A stretch of 35,329 nucleotides of DNA from Cytobacillus purgationiresistens (lineage in GTDB: Bacteria > Bacillota > Bacilli > Bacillales > Cytobacillaceae): NCBI RefSeq assembly GCF_030813235.1, contig NZ_JAUSUB010000044.1, positions 1 through 35,329 on the forward strand, in the 5' to 3' direction. Below, piece after piece: positions 1 through 8,300 of the stretch (position 1 is the stretch's first letter; every line of letters starts with the position of its first letter). Made by a program: the position numbers and the translations under genes. The notes under the pieces are model-generated. The model was not told the origin of the DNA, did not search any database, and saw nothing but the letters and a program-made list of their open reading frames with translations.

Positions 1-15
1 AAACTCTCCAATAAA
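1..15 (-). rRNA. rrs: 16S rRNA, extreme 5' end only (partial)
   Basis: On the minus strand the last bases of the window read TTTATTGGAGAGTTT, the usual first bases of Bacillus 16S rRNA just before the GATCCTGGCTCAG region. They follow a typical rRNA leader. In B. subtilis an rRNA operon (rrnD) also lies directly after ygxA, so the position agrees. Only about 15 bases are inside the window, so the operon content is unknown. Confidence 0.85.
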
Positions 16-96
16 GTGTTGTTTGATTAGCTCGTTTTTGCACTAAAAGTGCGATGCTGATAAATCAGCTTTTTTGAATTAACGTTGACGTTTTTT

Positions 97-120
97 GTTC
101 GTTCAGTTTTCAAAGATCAA
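97..120 (-). promoter_or_regulatory. rRNA leader antitermination-type (boxA-like) segment
   Basis: The minus strand reads TGATCTTTGAAAACTGAAC here, a segment found in front of 16S genes in Bacillus leaders. It lies between promoter P2 and the 16S start. Two small hairpins flank it: CGCTTC-A-GAAGCG at 128-140, just after the P2 start, and GCACT-AAA-AGTGC at 40-52, just before 16S. The role in antitermination or leader processing is inferred from position and resemblance. Confidence 0.7.
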
Positions 121-148
121 TCTCGTTCGCTTCAGAAGCGACTTTATT

Positions 149-177
149 AATGTAACACGCATCAACAATTTCGTCAA
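149..177 (-). promoter_or_regulatory. rrn promoter P2
   Basis: On the minus strand a -35 TTGACG (172-177) and -10 TACATT (149-154) are separated by exactly 17 bases. Seven bases after the -10 the first G is at 142. A G start is usual for Bacillus rRNA promoters, whose activity follows GTP level. This is the promoter nearest to 16S. Confidence 0.8.
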
Positions 178-195
178 CACTTTTTCATTACCAGT

Positions 196-238
196 CCGTC
201 GTCTAAAAAAATGTTTTTAAAACATTTATTAGCGACGG
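196..238 (-). promoter_or_regulatory. Hairpin at the 5' end of the rrn P1 transcript
   Basis: Outer arms CCGTCG (196-201) and CGACGG (233-238) enclose an inner dyad AAATGTTTT/AAAACATTT. The predicted P1 start is at about 236-238, so this hairpin would form at the very 5' end of the P1 RNA. There is no clean T-run after it on the minus strand, so it is a poor intrinsic terminator for ygxA. It may be a leader structure or a weak ygxA 3' end. Confidence 0.5.
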
Positions 239-243
239 ATATT

Positions 244-272
244 AATATACCAAGTTTTTTATAGTTGGTCAA
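244..272 (-). promoter_or_regulatory. rrn promoter P1
   Basis: On the minus strand TTGACC (267-272) and TATATT (244-249) are spaced by 17 bases, a very good sigma-A promoter. It lies about 95 bp upstream of P2, which gives the tandem P1/P2 arrangement known for Bacillus rRNA operons. It sits between the ygxA stop and P2. Confidence 0.75.
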
Positions 273-291
273 TACATTTTTTAATTTATTA

Positions 292-1164
292 CTATAATTT
301 TTTTATGACTTTATAGTATCGATGTTCTATCCCTTTTCCTTTTGTTTCTATATTCATTATTTCTATAAAATACTTATCAATAAGATACTCCAACAGTATA
401 CTCAAATCTACGGAATAAAATCGCAATTCATCATGCTGGATGATTTCTTGGATTGTCCATTTTTCTTTCTCAGATAAAACATCCAGCAGATGAGTAATCC
501 CAACCTTTGTTCTGGAGTGGATTAGGAATTCACTCGCTAAAAATAAAAGCTCCAGCCTTTTTTCTAGCGGTTCATTACTCTGTACCAATTCCTCATATAA
601 TTTCATGATTTCAGGTTCCATCTGTCTTACTTGATTCCAAACGGTAACCTCCGGATGGAAACCATTTTCAATGATTGTTAATCTAGCTAGATGATGAAGA
701 GAATGTACAACATGATTATAAGCATCAAAGTAATTTTGATTCTCGAAAAGGGTTTTACCATCCGAATATCTGCGAATTAATTTCGCAAATTCCAAACCCA
801 TCTTTATTGAACGCTCTTGGGATGGGAATTCTTGAAGCTCTATTTTTAGATTTTGAATATACTCATTTCTGTCAAACAGAATCTTCCCATTGTATAACCA
901 TTCGAAGATTTTTTTATTTGAACCCATTAACAGCCACTCATCTATTTGCTCTTTCGTTACAACATGTAATGCAGCCTTTTTATTTTCGTATGTATAGTGT
1001 TTCACAAAGATAGGTTCATTTGCTTCTTCTACTATAATAAGAAGTACTGCATCAAATGTATCTGTTGCTGGCAGTGCTCTCTCACTTTTTCCAATAATCA
1101 ATACACCTTGTGTATTAGCCTGACTAGCCCGTTCTTGATATATAGGACGGAGAATATCTTCCAT
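292..1164 (-). CDS. ygxA: YgxA, nucleotidyltransferase-like protein
   Basis: Protein of 290 residues, close to the usual length of YgxA. The family has a nucleotidyltransferase-like N-terminal domain and a C-terminal helical/winged-helix part; no biochemical function is established. Near the N-terminus GVLIIGKSER and DAVLLIIVEE look like the nucleotidyltransferase core (a glycine-containing strand followed by acidic residues). Two ATGs stand in tandem: GGAGGA (1171-1176) is 7 bases from the second ATG (1162-1164) and only 4 from the first (1165-1167), so the second is preferred. The position between ygzB and an rRNA operon matches B. subtilis. It is transcribed towards the rRNA genes, and no strong terminator separates it from the rrn promoters. 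Confidence 0.85.
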   Translation of the reverse strand: MEDILRPIYQERASQANTQGVLIIGKSERALPATDTFDAVLLIIVEEANEPIFVKHYTYENKKAALHVVTKEQIDEWLLMGSNKKIFEWLYNGKILFDRNEYIQNLKIELQEFPSQERSIKMGLEFAKLIRRYSDGKTLFENQNYFDAYNHVVHSLHHLARLTIIENGFHPEVTVWNQVRQMEPEIMKLYEELVQSNEPLEKRLELLFLASEFLIHSRTKVGITHLLDVLSEKEKWTIQEIIQHDELRFYSVDLSILLEYLIDKYFIEIMNIETKGKGIEHRYYKVIKKL

Positions 1165-1314
1165 CATTATTCCTCCATTTACAGTAAATTAGTTATAACT
1201 TCGACGATATAAAGAGAAATCCTGCTATTTTATAGACATTTTTCGACATTAATGATTATATGATTTTTGGCACCTTAAGTGTTATGATATAGATATTGTT
1301 TAGGAGGGAAATAA

Positions 1315-1674
1315 ATGGCAAAATATTCAAGCAAGATCAATAAGATACGCACATTTGCGTTAAGCTTAATCTTTATTGGATTCATCATAATGTACATAGG
1401 AATCTTTTTTAGGACTTCTCCACTTATAATGACATTCTTTATGCTTTTAGGTGTAGTTTGTATTATCGCAAGTACAGGCATATACTTTTGGATTGGCATG
1501 CTCTCAACAAAAACGGTACAGGTTGTTTGCCCAAATTGCGAAAAAACCACAAAGGTTCTCGGCAGAGTAGATATGTGTATGTACTGTAACGAACCTCTTA
1601 CATTAGATCCTTCGTTAGAGGGGAAAGAGTTTGATCAGAAATACAATCGAAAAAGTAAAAATATAGATCAATGA
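1315..1674 (+). CDS. ygzB: YgzB, UPF0295 membrane protein with zinc ribbon
   Basis: Protein of 119 residues. Two membrane helices (about 14-32 and 38-60) are followed by a small cytoplasmic zinc-ribbon: CPNC at 72-75 and CMYC at 88-91, spaced as a four-cysteine zinc site. This is the UPF0295/DUF2614 family, of unknown function. The start is supported by TAGGAGGG 6 bases upstream of ATG. It stands alone on the plus strand between minus-strand ygxA and perR, as in B. subtilis, and ends before a strong hairpin terminator. Confidence 0.9.
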   Translation: MAKYSSKINKIRTFALSLIFIGFIIMYIGIFFRTSPLIMTFFMLLGVVCIIASTGIYFWIGMLSTKTVQVVCPNCEKTTKVLGRVDMCMYCNEPLTLDPSLEGKEFDQKYNRKSKNIDQ

Positions 1675-1704
1675 GAACCACTTAACCTATTCACACACCT
1701 AAAT

Positions 1705-1742
1705 AAAGACCCACGAAAATGAGTACCATTTCGTGGGTCTTT
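1705..1742 (+). terminator. Rho-independent terminator of ygzB
   Basis: A perfect 14-bp stem, AAAGACCCACGAAA (1705-1718) with TTTCGTGGGTCTTT (1729-1742), ends in a T-run. It starts 31 bases after the ygzB stop. The A-rich 5' side could let it act on the other strand as well. Confidence 0.9.
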
Positions 1743-1770
1743 TAAATTAAGGCAACTTCACATATTTCAG

Positions 1771-1808
1771 CAAAATAAAAAAAGCTGATATTTTACCTCT
1801 TCAGCTTT
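1771..1808 (-). terminator. Rho-independent terminator of perR
   Basis: On the minus strand AAAGCTGA (from 1801-1808) pairs with TCAGCTTT (from 1781-1788), followed by a T-rich tail. It lies 15 bases past the perR stop. Confidence 0.85.
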
Positions 1809-1822
1809 GGTCTTTTACTGAA

Positions 1823-2260
1823 TCAATGTGTTCCTTTATTCGTACATTCCGGGCATGTTCCATAAATCTCCATGCGATGATGACTGACTTTAAAGCCAGT
1901 AACATGCGCTGCAAGCTGTTCAACCTCATCCAATCCAGGATAATGGAAATCAACTATTTTGTCACAGCTTTCACAAATCACGTGATAATGGTGTGTTGTA
2001 ACAAAATCAAATCTACTTGAAGAATCCCCATATGTTAACTCTTTTACTAGCCCAACTTCACGAAATACTCTTAAATTATTGTAAACTGTAGCCACACTCA
2101 TATTAGGGAATTTCCCCTCTAACGCTTTATATATATCATCTGCAGTAGGGTGTGTCATGGAGTTTATTAAATATTCGAGTATCGCATGACGCTGCGGAGT
2201 AATGCGAACCCCAGTATCCTTTAATGAATCTAATGCTTCTTTAAGTTGTATCTGCGCCAC
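1823..2260 (-). CDS. perR: PerR, peroxide-sensing Fur-family repressor
   Basis: Metal-dependent repressor of peroxide defence and iron/heme genes. A winged-helix DNA-binding domain with [11 protein letters not shown] is followed by the metal domain. With the longer ATG start (2264-2266, 147 residues) the regulatory metal ligands are H39, D87, H93, H95 and D106 (H37, D85, H91, H93, D104 of B. subtilis PerR), and the structural zinc cysteines are C98, C101, C138 and C141. All are present. The GTG at 2258-2260 gives 145 residues, exactly the B. subtilis length, and lies 9 bases from GAGAGG, while the upstream ATG is only 3 bases away, so GTG is chosen. Asp at position 87 (Glu/Asp switch in other Fur proteins) marks a peroxide sensor. 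A PerR-like box overlaps its own promoter. Confidence 0.96.
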   Translation of the reverse strand: MAQIQLKEALDSLKDTGVRITPQRHAILEYLINSMTHPTADDIYKALEGKFPNMSVATVYNNLRVFREVGLVKELTYGDSSSRFDFVTTHHYHVICESCDKIVDFHYPGLDEVEQLAAHVTGFKVSHHRMEIYGTCPECTNKGTH

Positions 2261-2301
2261 CGTCATGCACCTCTCTTCTATTTATTCTTATATTGTAATA
2301 T

Positions 2302-2339
2302 TTATAATTAGTTTACTAATAATTAATCAACTTTGTCAA
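2302..2339 (-). promoter_or_regulatory. perR promoter with overlapping PerR box
   Basis: On the minus strand TTGACA (2334-2339) and TAAACT (2310-2315) are spaced by 18 bases. The plus-strand text TTATAATTAGTTTAC (2302-2316) matches the PerR box TTATAATnATTATAA at 11 of 14 defined positions and covers the -10. Autoregulation of perR is known in B. subtilis; here it is inferred from the box. Confidence 0.6.
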
Positions 2340-2440
2340 TATGACAGCATGACATAAATAGGCCTTAAAAAATTTAATCCCTCTTTAGTTTATATGCTAG
2401 CAATGAAATATCATTCGTCTAAGATATGCCACTGACCCTA

Positions 2441-2468
2441 TAAAAAAAACGGATCAGATAATGATCCG
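2441..2468 (-). terminator. Rho-independent terminator downstream of bcp
   Basis: CGGATCA (2450-2456) and TGATCCG (2462-2468) form a 7-bp stem. On the minus strand it is followed by eight T's (2442-2449). It lies about 100 bases after the bcp stop. Confidence 0.8.
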
Positions 2469-2569
2469 CTTCAATTATTATTTGAGGAGGTATGCCCTAA
2501 TAAAATGATATTCAATATCTCTCTTTATGCATGGACAAAAGCCTCGAGTTGTGAAAAATAGGCCTTTAT

Positions 2570-3040
2570 TTAAGCTAAATTACTCTTAATATATGTTAAT
2601 GCTTCTTCAACATGATCTTTCACTTTCACTTTTCTCCATTCTTTAACCAACTGCCCATTTTTATCAATGATAAAAGTTGAGCGCTCTATGCCCATATACT
2701 CCTTGCCAAAGTTCTTTTTCAATTTCCATACAGCATAAGCTTCAGCTGCCTCATGTTCCTCGTCAGCAAGAAGAATAAAAGGTAATCCATGTTTTTCGAT
2801 GAATTTATCATGACGTTTTAAAGGATCAGGGCTTACCCCTAATATAACCGCATTCAGTTCTTCAAATTCGTTATGCCGATCTCTGAAGTCACATGCTTGT
2901 GTAGTACAGCCAGGTGTCATATCTTTTGGATAAAAGTAGAGAACTACATTTTTCCCGCGATAATCTGATAATTTCACTGTCTCACCATTACTTGCTTCTA
3001 ATGAGAATTTTGGTGCCAATTCTCCGATATTTGTTGTCAT
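2570..3040 (-). CDS. bcp: Bcp/PrxQ thioredoxin-dependent peroxiredoxin
   Basis: Peroxiredoxin of 156 residues that reduces hydrogen peroxide and organic hydroperoxides with thioredoxin as donor, in the cytoplasm. It has the thioredoxin-like AhpC/TSA fold. The peroxidatic Cys45 lies in YPKDMTPGCT and the resolving Cys50 follows after four residues, the PrxQ/BCP arrangement; GIERSTFII near the C-terminus is also conserved. The reading frame is open further upstream, but the start is placed at 3038-3040, because AGGAG lies 8 bases before it and the N-terminus MTTNIGELAP matches the family. It corresponds to B. subtilis YgaF. Next to perR it fits a peroxide-defence locus. The channel gene ends only 69 bases upstream on the same strand. 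Confidence 0.95.
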   Translation of the reverse strand: MTTNIGELAPKFSLEASNGETVKLSDYRGKNVVLYFYPKDMTPGCTTQACDFRDRHNEFEELNAVILGVSPDPLKRHDKFIEKHGLPFILLADEEHEAAEAYAVWKLKKNFGKEYMGIERSTFIIDKNGQLVKEWRKVKVKDHVEEALTYIKSNLA

Positions 3041-3109
3041 TTTATACACTCCTGTCAAATAGATTGGTTTATCCAATAGCCTATCCAACTTCTGAATGAA
3101 AGACAACTA

Positions 3110-3526
3110 TTACACTTCTTTCTTATTTTCAATATTAAACACAACCCTAGCTACAAAAGCTGTTGGTATGACATAGCCAATTAACGCTTCAGCTACAGCT
3201 ATCATTCGCCCGATTCCAATGGGCGTGATATCGCCGTACCCTAAAGAAAACAACGTTACAGCACTAAAATAAAATCCAGATGCTAACCGATCGAGGAAAT
3301 TATTCCCCCCAAAGCTCGTCTCATCAATTAAGACTACATGACCATTAAGATCTAAAATTATATATATAAGTCCAAAGCCTATTAGGATAGTAGCATAAAG
3401 ACAAATTAAATACAGGAAGTTATCAAGCGAAACCCAGCGGCCCTTCGTTCTCTTTGGCGTTAACAGACTCTGCATACTCATAAAGATGCAAAGAGTGACT
3501 AATATTAAAGACAAATAAAACACCAT
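3110..3526 (-). CDS. Two-transmembrane potassium channel family protein
   Basis: Protein of 138 residues with an N-terminal hydrophobic helix (about 3-20), a second helix (36-60), a pore loop and a last helix (105-128). The pore carries SLGYGD at 94-99 inside VTLFSLGYGDITP, a potassium selectivity filter (usual form TxGYGD; here Ser precedes Leu). This is an ion-channel family (PF07885) protein without an RCK ligand-binding domain, so gating is unknown. The start is supported by TGAGG 7 bases upstream. It is probably co-transcribed with bcp 69 bases downstream. It is absent from this position in the B. subtilis order. Confidence 0.85.
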   Translation of the reverse strand: MVFYLSLILVTLCIFMSMQSLLTPKRTKGRWVSLDNFLYLICLYATILIGFGLIYIILDLNGHVVLIDETSFGGNNFLDRLASGFYFSAVTLFSLGYGDITPIGIGRMIAVAEALIGYVIPTAFVARVVFNIENKKEV

Positions 3527-3632
3527 TCGAAAACCTCATCTCATCCCATTATCAATACATTTATACGCAATTCTTTCAGAGAGTATGACGGCTTGTCTTA
3601 AGCACTATCTAAATTTTGTGAAATTACGTATT

Positions 3633-3663
3633 TTGTCATCCATGAATGGATGCATGTTAATAT
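3633..3663 (+). promoter_or_regulatory. Putative gsaB promoter with dyad in the spacer
   Basis: Possible -35 TTGTCA (3633-3638) and -10 TAATAT (3658-3663), with a long spacer of 19, or 18 if TTAATA is used. The spacer holds a perfect dyad, CATCCAT-GA-ATGGATG (3637-3652), which overlaps the -35 end. This would suit a repressor or activator site; the binding protein is unknown. Confidence 0.4.
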
Positions 3664-3699
3664 ATCATGGTGACACTATTTTAATTAGGAGGTTCAATG

Positions 3700-4995
3700 A
3701 TGAATATCTCGAATTCTGAACGATTACATAAAGAAGCACTCAAACATATTGTAGGTGGGGTAAATAGCCCTTCAAGGTCATTCAAAGCTGTTGGCGGAGG
3801 TTCTCCAATCGCAATGGAAAGAGCGCAAGGTGCTTATTTCTGGGATGTCGATGGAAACCAATATATCGATTACTTAGCTGCATATGGGCCAATCATTACA
3901 GGTCATGCCCACCCTCATATCACTGAGGCAATTAAAACAGCAGCTGAGCGTGGGGTATTATATGGAACACCTACACCACATGAAGTGAAATTTGCTGAAA
4001 TGCTGAAAGAATCTATGCCAGGTCTTGACCAAGTCCGGTTTGTCAACTCAGGAACCGAAGCAGTCATGACGACAATTCGTGTTGCACGCGCTTTTACCGG
4101 AAGAGACAAAATCATTAAATTTGCTGGCTGCTACCACGGTCATTCAGATTTAGTTTTGGTTGCAGCAGGCTCAGGCCCGTCTACATTAGGAACACCCGAC
4201 TCTGCCGGCGTTCCAAAAAGTATTGCCAAAGAGGTAATTACTGTTCCATTTAATGATATTGAACCATTTAAGGAAGCAATGGATAAATGGGGAGATGAAA
4301 TTGCTGCAGTCCTTGTAGAACCGATTGTTGGGAACTTTGGTATTGTTGAACCCAACCCTGGATTTTTAGAAGCGGTCAACGAAGTCACCCATAATGCTGG
4401 AGCTTTAGTAATATACGACGAAGTAATCACTGCATTTAGATTTCATTACGGCGGAGCGCAGGATTTACTTGGAATCACTCCTGATTTAACAGCCATGGGA
4501 AAAATCATCGGTGGAGGTTTACCAATTGGAGCTTACGGCGGAAAGAAAGAAATTATGGAACAAGTAGCACCCTTAGGACCTGCTTATCAAGCTGGAACAA
4601 TGGCAGGTAACCCAGCATCCATTCTTGCCGGCATCGCCTGTCTGGAAGTGTTAAAACAAAAAGGGGTATACGAACATCTTGATCGTCTTGGAGCAATGCT
4701 TGAAGTAGGCATCACAGAAGCGGCAAAAAAATATGACATATCCATCTCCATTAATAGATTAAAAGGAGCCTTGACTGTTTACTTCACAGATGAGAAGGTG
4801 GAAAACTATGAACAGGCTGAGAACACAGATGGAGAAATGTTCGCAAAGTTCTTTAACCTGATGCTTGAGCAAGGGGTCAACCTAGCTCCTTCAAAATATG
4901 AAGCATGGTTTGTAACGATCGCCCATGTAGATGAAGATATCCTGGCAACCATAAAAGCAGTGAATAATGCATTTGAACAGCTAAATAATAAATAA
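3700..4995 (+). CDS. gsaB: Glutamate-1-semialdehyde 2,1-aminomutase (GsaB)
   Basis: PLP enzyme that converts glutamate-1-semialdehyde to 5-aminolevulinate, a precursor of heme and other tetrapyrroles. Length 431, as in the family. The fold-type I aminotransferase signatures are present: SGTEA at 117-121, the VIYDEV aspartate (D240), and the PLP lysine K268 in [15 protein letters not shown]. The position beside bcp/perR marks it as the GsaB (HemL2) paralogue, not HemL of the hem operon. Two ATGs stand in tandem; the second (3700) is 7 bases from AGGAGG and gives [14 protein letters not shown], the family N-terminus, so it is preferred over 3697. The paired hem genes are not in this window. Confidence 0.95.
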   Translation: MNISNSERLHKEALKHIVGGVNSPSRSFKAVGGGSPIAMERAQGAYFWDVDGNQYIDYLAAYGPIITGHAHPHITEAIKTAAERGVLYGTPTPHEVKFAEMLKESMPGLDQVRFVNSGTEAVMTTIRVARAFTGRDKIIKFAGCYHGHSDLVLVAAGSGPSTLGTPDSAGVPKSIAKEVITVPFNDIEPFKEAMDKWGDEIAAVLVEPIVGNFGIVEPNPGFLEAVNEVTHNAGALVIYDEVITAFRFHYGGAQDLLGITPDLTAMGKIIGGGLPIGAYGGKKEIMEQVAPLGPAYQAGTMAGNPASILAGIACLEVLKQKGVYEHLDRLGAMLEVGITEAAKKYDISISINRLKGALTVYFTDEKVENYEQAENTDGEMFAKFFNLMLEQGVNLAPSKYEAWFVTIAHVDEDILATIKAVNNAFEQLNNK

Positions 4996-5016
4996 ATATT
5001 CATTTTTTTATACAAC

Positions 5017-5043
5017 AAAGGGAGCCTCAAAGCTCTCTTTTTC
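5017..5043 (+). terminator. Rho-independent terminator of gsaB
   Basis: AAAGGGAGC and GCTCTCTTT form a 9-bp stem with one G-T pair and a 6-base loop, followed by TTCCTTT. It lies about 20 bases after the gsaB stop. Confidence 0.8.
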
Positions 5044-5142
5044 CTTTACTCTCAAATATGAAAACGTTTACAACAAAGAGTTTGTTTATACATTTTCATT
5101 CAAACCACTCATACTTCTCTATCCACGCTTATGTATAAATAA

Positions 5143-5171
5143 TTGATTTCTGAAAATTCATATGATATGAT
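5143..5171 (+). promoter_or_regulatory. Putative promoter of the glutamate synthase gene
   Basis: TTGATT (5143-5148) and TATGAT (5166-5171) are spaced by 17 bases. The transcript would start near 5178, leaving a leader of about 170 bases before the ATG at 5349. The 5044-5348 gap otherwise holds a leader dyad and a strong ribosome site but no gene. Confidence 0.6.
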
Positions 5172-5262
5172 AATAAAAATATTCTGTATATCTTCATCAC
5201 TATCACGCTTTACCGCTTTAACTTACGAAACAAAAAATAACAAACCATCTTTTCTAACAAGC

Positions 5263-5296
5263 ATGTTTAAAAAGAATGTACATTCCCTTTAAACAT
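5263..5296 (+). promoter_or_regulatory. Leader dyad upstream of glutamate synthase
   Basis: ATGTTTAAA (5263-5271) and TTTAAACAT (5288-5296) enclose GAATG-TA-CATTC (5274-5285), itself a perfect 12-base palindrome. In RNA this makes a hairpin with small internal loops; in DNA it is a candidate operator. There is no U-run after it, so it is not a simple terminator. It lies 23 bases before the AGGAGGTGA ribosome site. Confidence 0.5.
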
Positions 5297-5332
5297 CCTC
5301 TAATTCATAGACTAAAACAGGAGGTGAACGGC

Positions 5333-5395
5333 TTGAAGGCAAAGCCTAATGAAGCCGAAAACTATGAATCAACAATGGACCCCTTCCCTATTTAA
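5333..5395 (+). CDS. Short upstream ORF overlapping the glutamate synthase start
   Basis: A TTG codon at 5333-5335 lies 8 bases after the perfect ribosome site AGGAGGTGA (5319-5327). It opens a 20-codon frame (LKAKPNEAENYESTMDPFPI) ending in TAA at 5393-5395. The frame overlaps the first 15 codons of glutamate synthase in another frame. The strong site is badly placed for the main ATG at 5349 (21 bases away), so ribosomes may first load on this ORF. It could be a real translational leader, a chance frame, or a sign that the main start is misjudged. The peptide resembles nothing known to me. Confidence 0.3.
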   Translation: MKAKPNEAENYESTMDPFPI

Positions 5396-8300
5396 AGAAT
5401 TTAATAAACAGGAACACGACGCGTGCGGTATTGTTTCTTCATTAGAAAAAGAAAACATTCCCACTAGAGAAAACATTTTTAATTGTATTGATGCACTGGT
5501 TACAATGAACCATCGTGCAGGTTTTCTTAATGGTGAAGGTGACGGTGTAGGAATTCATGTTGATATTCCTCGTGCACTTTGGAAGAGGAAACTTGAAAAT
5601 GTAAATATCGATCCTAAAGTGGTCGAAACCAATCAGTTTGTTGTCGGGCACGTGTTTTTCACCCGTAATAATGAATCTGAAGGCTCCAAGAAGGAATTAA
5701 TGCAAAAACTTGAAGACAACCAATTTACGATTCTATTTGAATCTGATGAAATAACAGAATCATCTGCACTTGGACCGATTGCAATTCAAGAAAACCCCGT
5801 ATTTTGGCAATTTGCTTGCAAAACTGAACTAAACGAGCTCGAATTGAATAAAACCATCTTAAAGATGATTGTAGACTTTGAAAAGAATGATCATGTTCAT
5901 ATTGCCTCTTTAAGTCAGCACCACGCTGTTTATAAAGTTATGGGTGCAGGAGATATTCTCCCGAAGTATTATCATGATCTTGCAGATCCTCTCGTTGCAT
6001 CTACTATGACACTTGGACATAACCGTTATTCTACCAATACACTATCAAACTTTTTTCGTGTGCAGCCATTTAGTGTCCTAGGACATAACGGCGAGATTAA
6101 CACAATTGCCAAACTTCGTGATGAAGCAAGAATGATCGATGTGCCACTCGTTAAAGGCGGCAGTGATTCACAAGACTTAAGCAGAACGATTGAAACATTT
6201 ATTTGTCGTGACAGTTACTCCCTATTTGAAGCAATGGATGTAATGTTTCCGCCAATAGTAAATGAAATAAAGGCATACCCTGCGCATTTGCAAGATTTAT
6301 ATACTTATATCCGCGAATCATGGGGGCACTTTGCTCAAGGTCCAGCCGGAATCATTTCACGTTTCGGTGACGAAGCGGTATTCAGTGTCGATGCACTTGG
6401 ACTGCGTCCTCTCTGGATGCTTGAAACAGAAAAATCCTATTTATTTTCTTCCGAACCGGGAATCATCTCTTCAAGCGAGTATGTTAATGAACCAAAACCG
6501 CTTTCACCAGGTGAAAAAATTGGATTTAAATGGAATGAAAACAAACTTGAAATGTATGATCATACTGAATATCAGGAAGAAGTCTATAAGAGATTTACCG
6601 AGCGAGTAGAACCAGCTCAATTCAGATCACGTCTCAAGCCGCCAAAGCTGCCTAAAGTTACAACAGTGACCTACCCTAATAAAATTCACAATGGTCAATA
6701 TAAAGCATTTGGCTGGGAAAGAGATCATGTTAACTTAGTAGAACAGATGGCAGATAAAGGAGCAGAGCCGATCAGATCCCTTGGTCATGATGCTCCACTG
6801 GCTGCTTTGAACCGTGAAAGAAGAAATATAGCTGATTTCATTAAAGAAAGCGTTGCAGTTGTCACAAACCCGGCAATTGACCGTGACAGAGAGACAGAAC
6901 ATTTCTCTACTCGGACGATTATAGGGAAGCGCCCTTCTCTCTTTAATAAAGAAGAGCAAACCAAAGTATTAGAGCTGCAAACGCCGATTTTAATGGAAGG
7001 CAAGACCGGCTATGACTGTGGTAAAGAGCTGCACCAGCCTAGCTATGATCAAGTAACTGATTTCTATCAAACTGAAAAACTATTAACATATATATCGATT
7101 ACCTTTAATAAAGAAGAGTCTGTGAAAGAAGCACTTGACCGAATTTCCCAAGAAGCGATTGATGCAGTTAAAGATGGCAAATCATTATTGGTATTGGATG
7201 ATGCAAATGCTCATCAAGAGGATGCTTACTGGATTGACCCGCATCTTGCTTTGTCAGCGATTGATCAGGCGCTTGTTAAAGCAACGCTAAGACGTGAATG
7301 CTCCTTGCTGCTAAGATCGGCTTCAATTAGATCATTGCATGATATCATTACAGCTTTTGGTTTAGGGGCAGACTTAATCAGTCCTTATTATATGTTTATT
7401 ACAGTTCTCGATGAGGAAACTACACCATTAATTAACCTATATTCAGCGTTAACAAAAGGATTGGAAAAAGTAATTTCAACGATTGGCATTCATGAACTGC
7501 GGGGCTATGGCCGTTTGTTTTCCACTATCGGAATGAATGAAGAAATAGCTGACTATTTAAATATTGTTAATTTCTTTGGATCTAAAGAACTTGCCTTTAA
7601 CTTAGAAACGTTAAAAGAAGATGCCATTGCAAGGGCTCAGGATTATGAAGATGAAAAGTCTAGAATAGGTAAAACATTCCACCTATTCCCAAGGATATGG
7701 AAAGCTATTGGCGATGTTGCTTCAACAGGGGATTACAGCGCATATAAAGAGAAAATATCTGAACAAGAAGAACAGAACCCAACTACTATCCGCCATTTAA
7801 CAAGCTTTAAAGCTGTTGAATCAAAGGTTCAGCCCGAGAATGTCGACATCAGTGTCGGTGATCATAGTTTACCGTTTGTCATTTCATCTATGTCATTCGG
7901 CTCTCAAAACGAGATTGCTTTTAGAGCTTATGCTGAAGGTGCCAATCGTTTAAATATGGTCAGCCTTAATGGTGAAGGCGGAGAAATTAAAGATATGCTC
8001 GGCAAATATCCAAGAACTCGCGGTCAACAAGTGGCCTCCGGCCGTTTCGGGGTTAACGCCGAACTGCTAAACTCCTCCAATCTATTGGAAATCAAGATTG
8101 GTCAAGGAGCAAAACCTGGTGAAGGCGGACATTTACCTGGCTCAAAAGTTACTGCAAAGATAGCAGAAGCTAGAAATGCAACAATTGGTTCCGATTTAAT
8201 TTCACCATCAAATAATCATGATATTTACTCCATTGAAGATTTAGCACAGATGATTCATGAATTAAAGACGGCTAATGATAAAGCAAAGGTTTCTGTTAAA

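Noticed and set aside
1266..1290. Promoter of ygzB (TTGGCA with TATGAT or TAGATA)
   Set aside because: Either the spacing (10) or the -10 match is poor, so I do not report it as a feature.
3041..3106. Longer N-terminus for Bcp
   Set aside because: It adds 22 residues not found in the family, while AGGAG sits at the right distance from the internal ATG.
5017..5348. T-box or amino-acid riboswitch before glutamate synthase
   Set aside because: No T-box sequence, no antiterminator/terminator pair and no known aptamer core are seen; only the dyad at 5263-5296 stands out.
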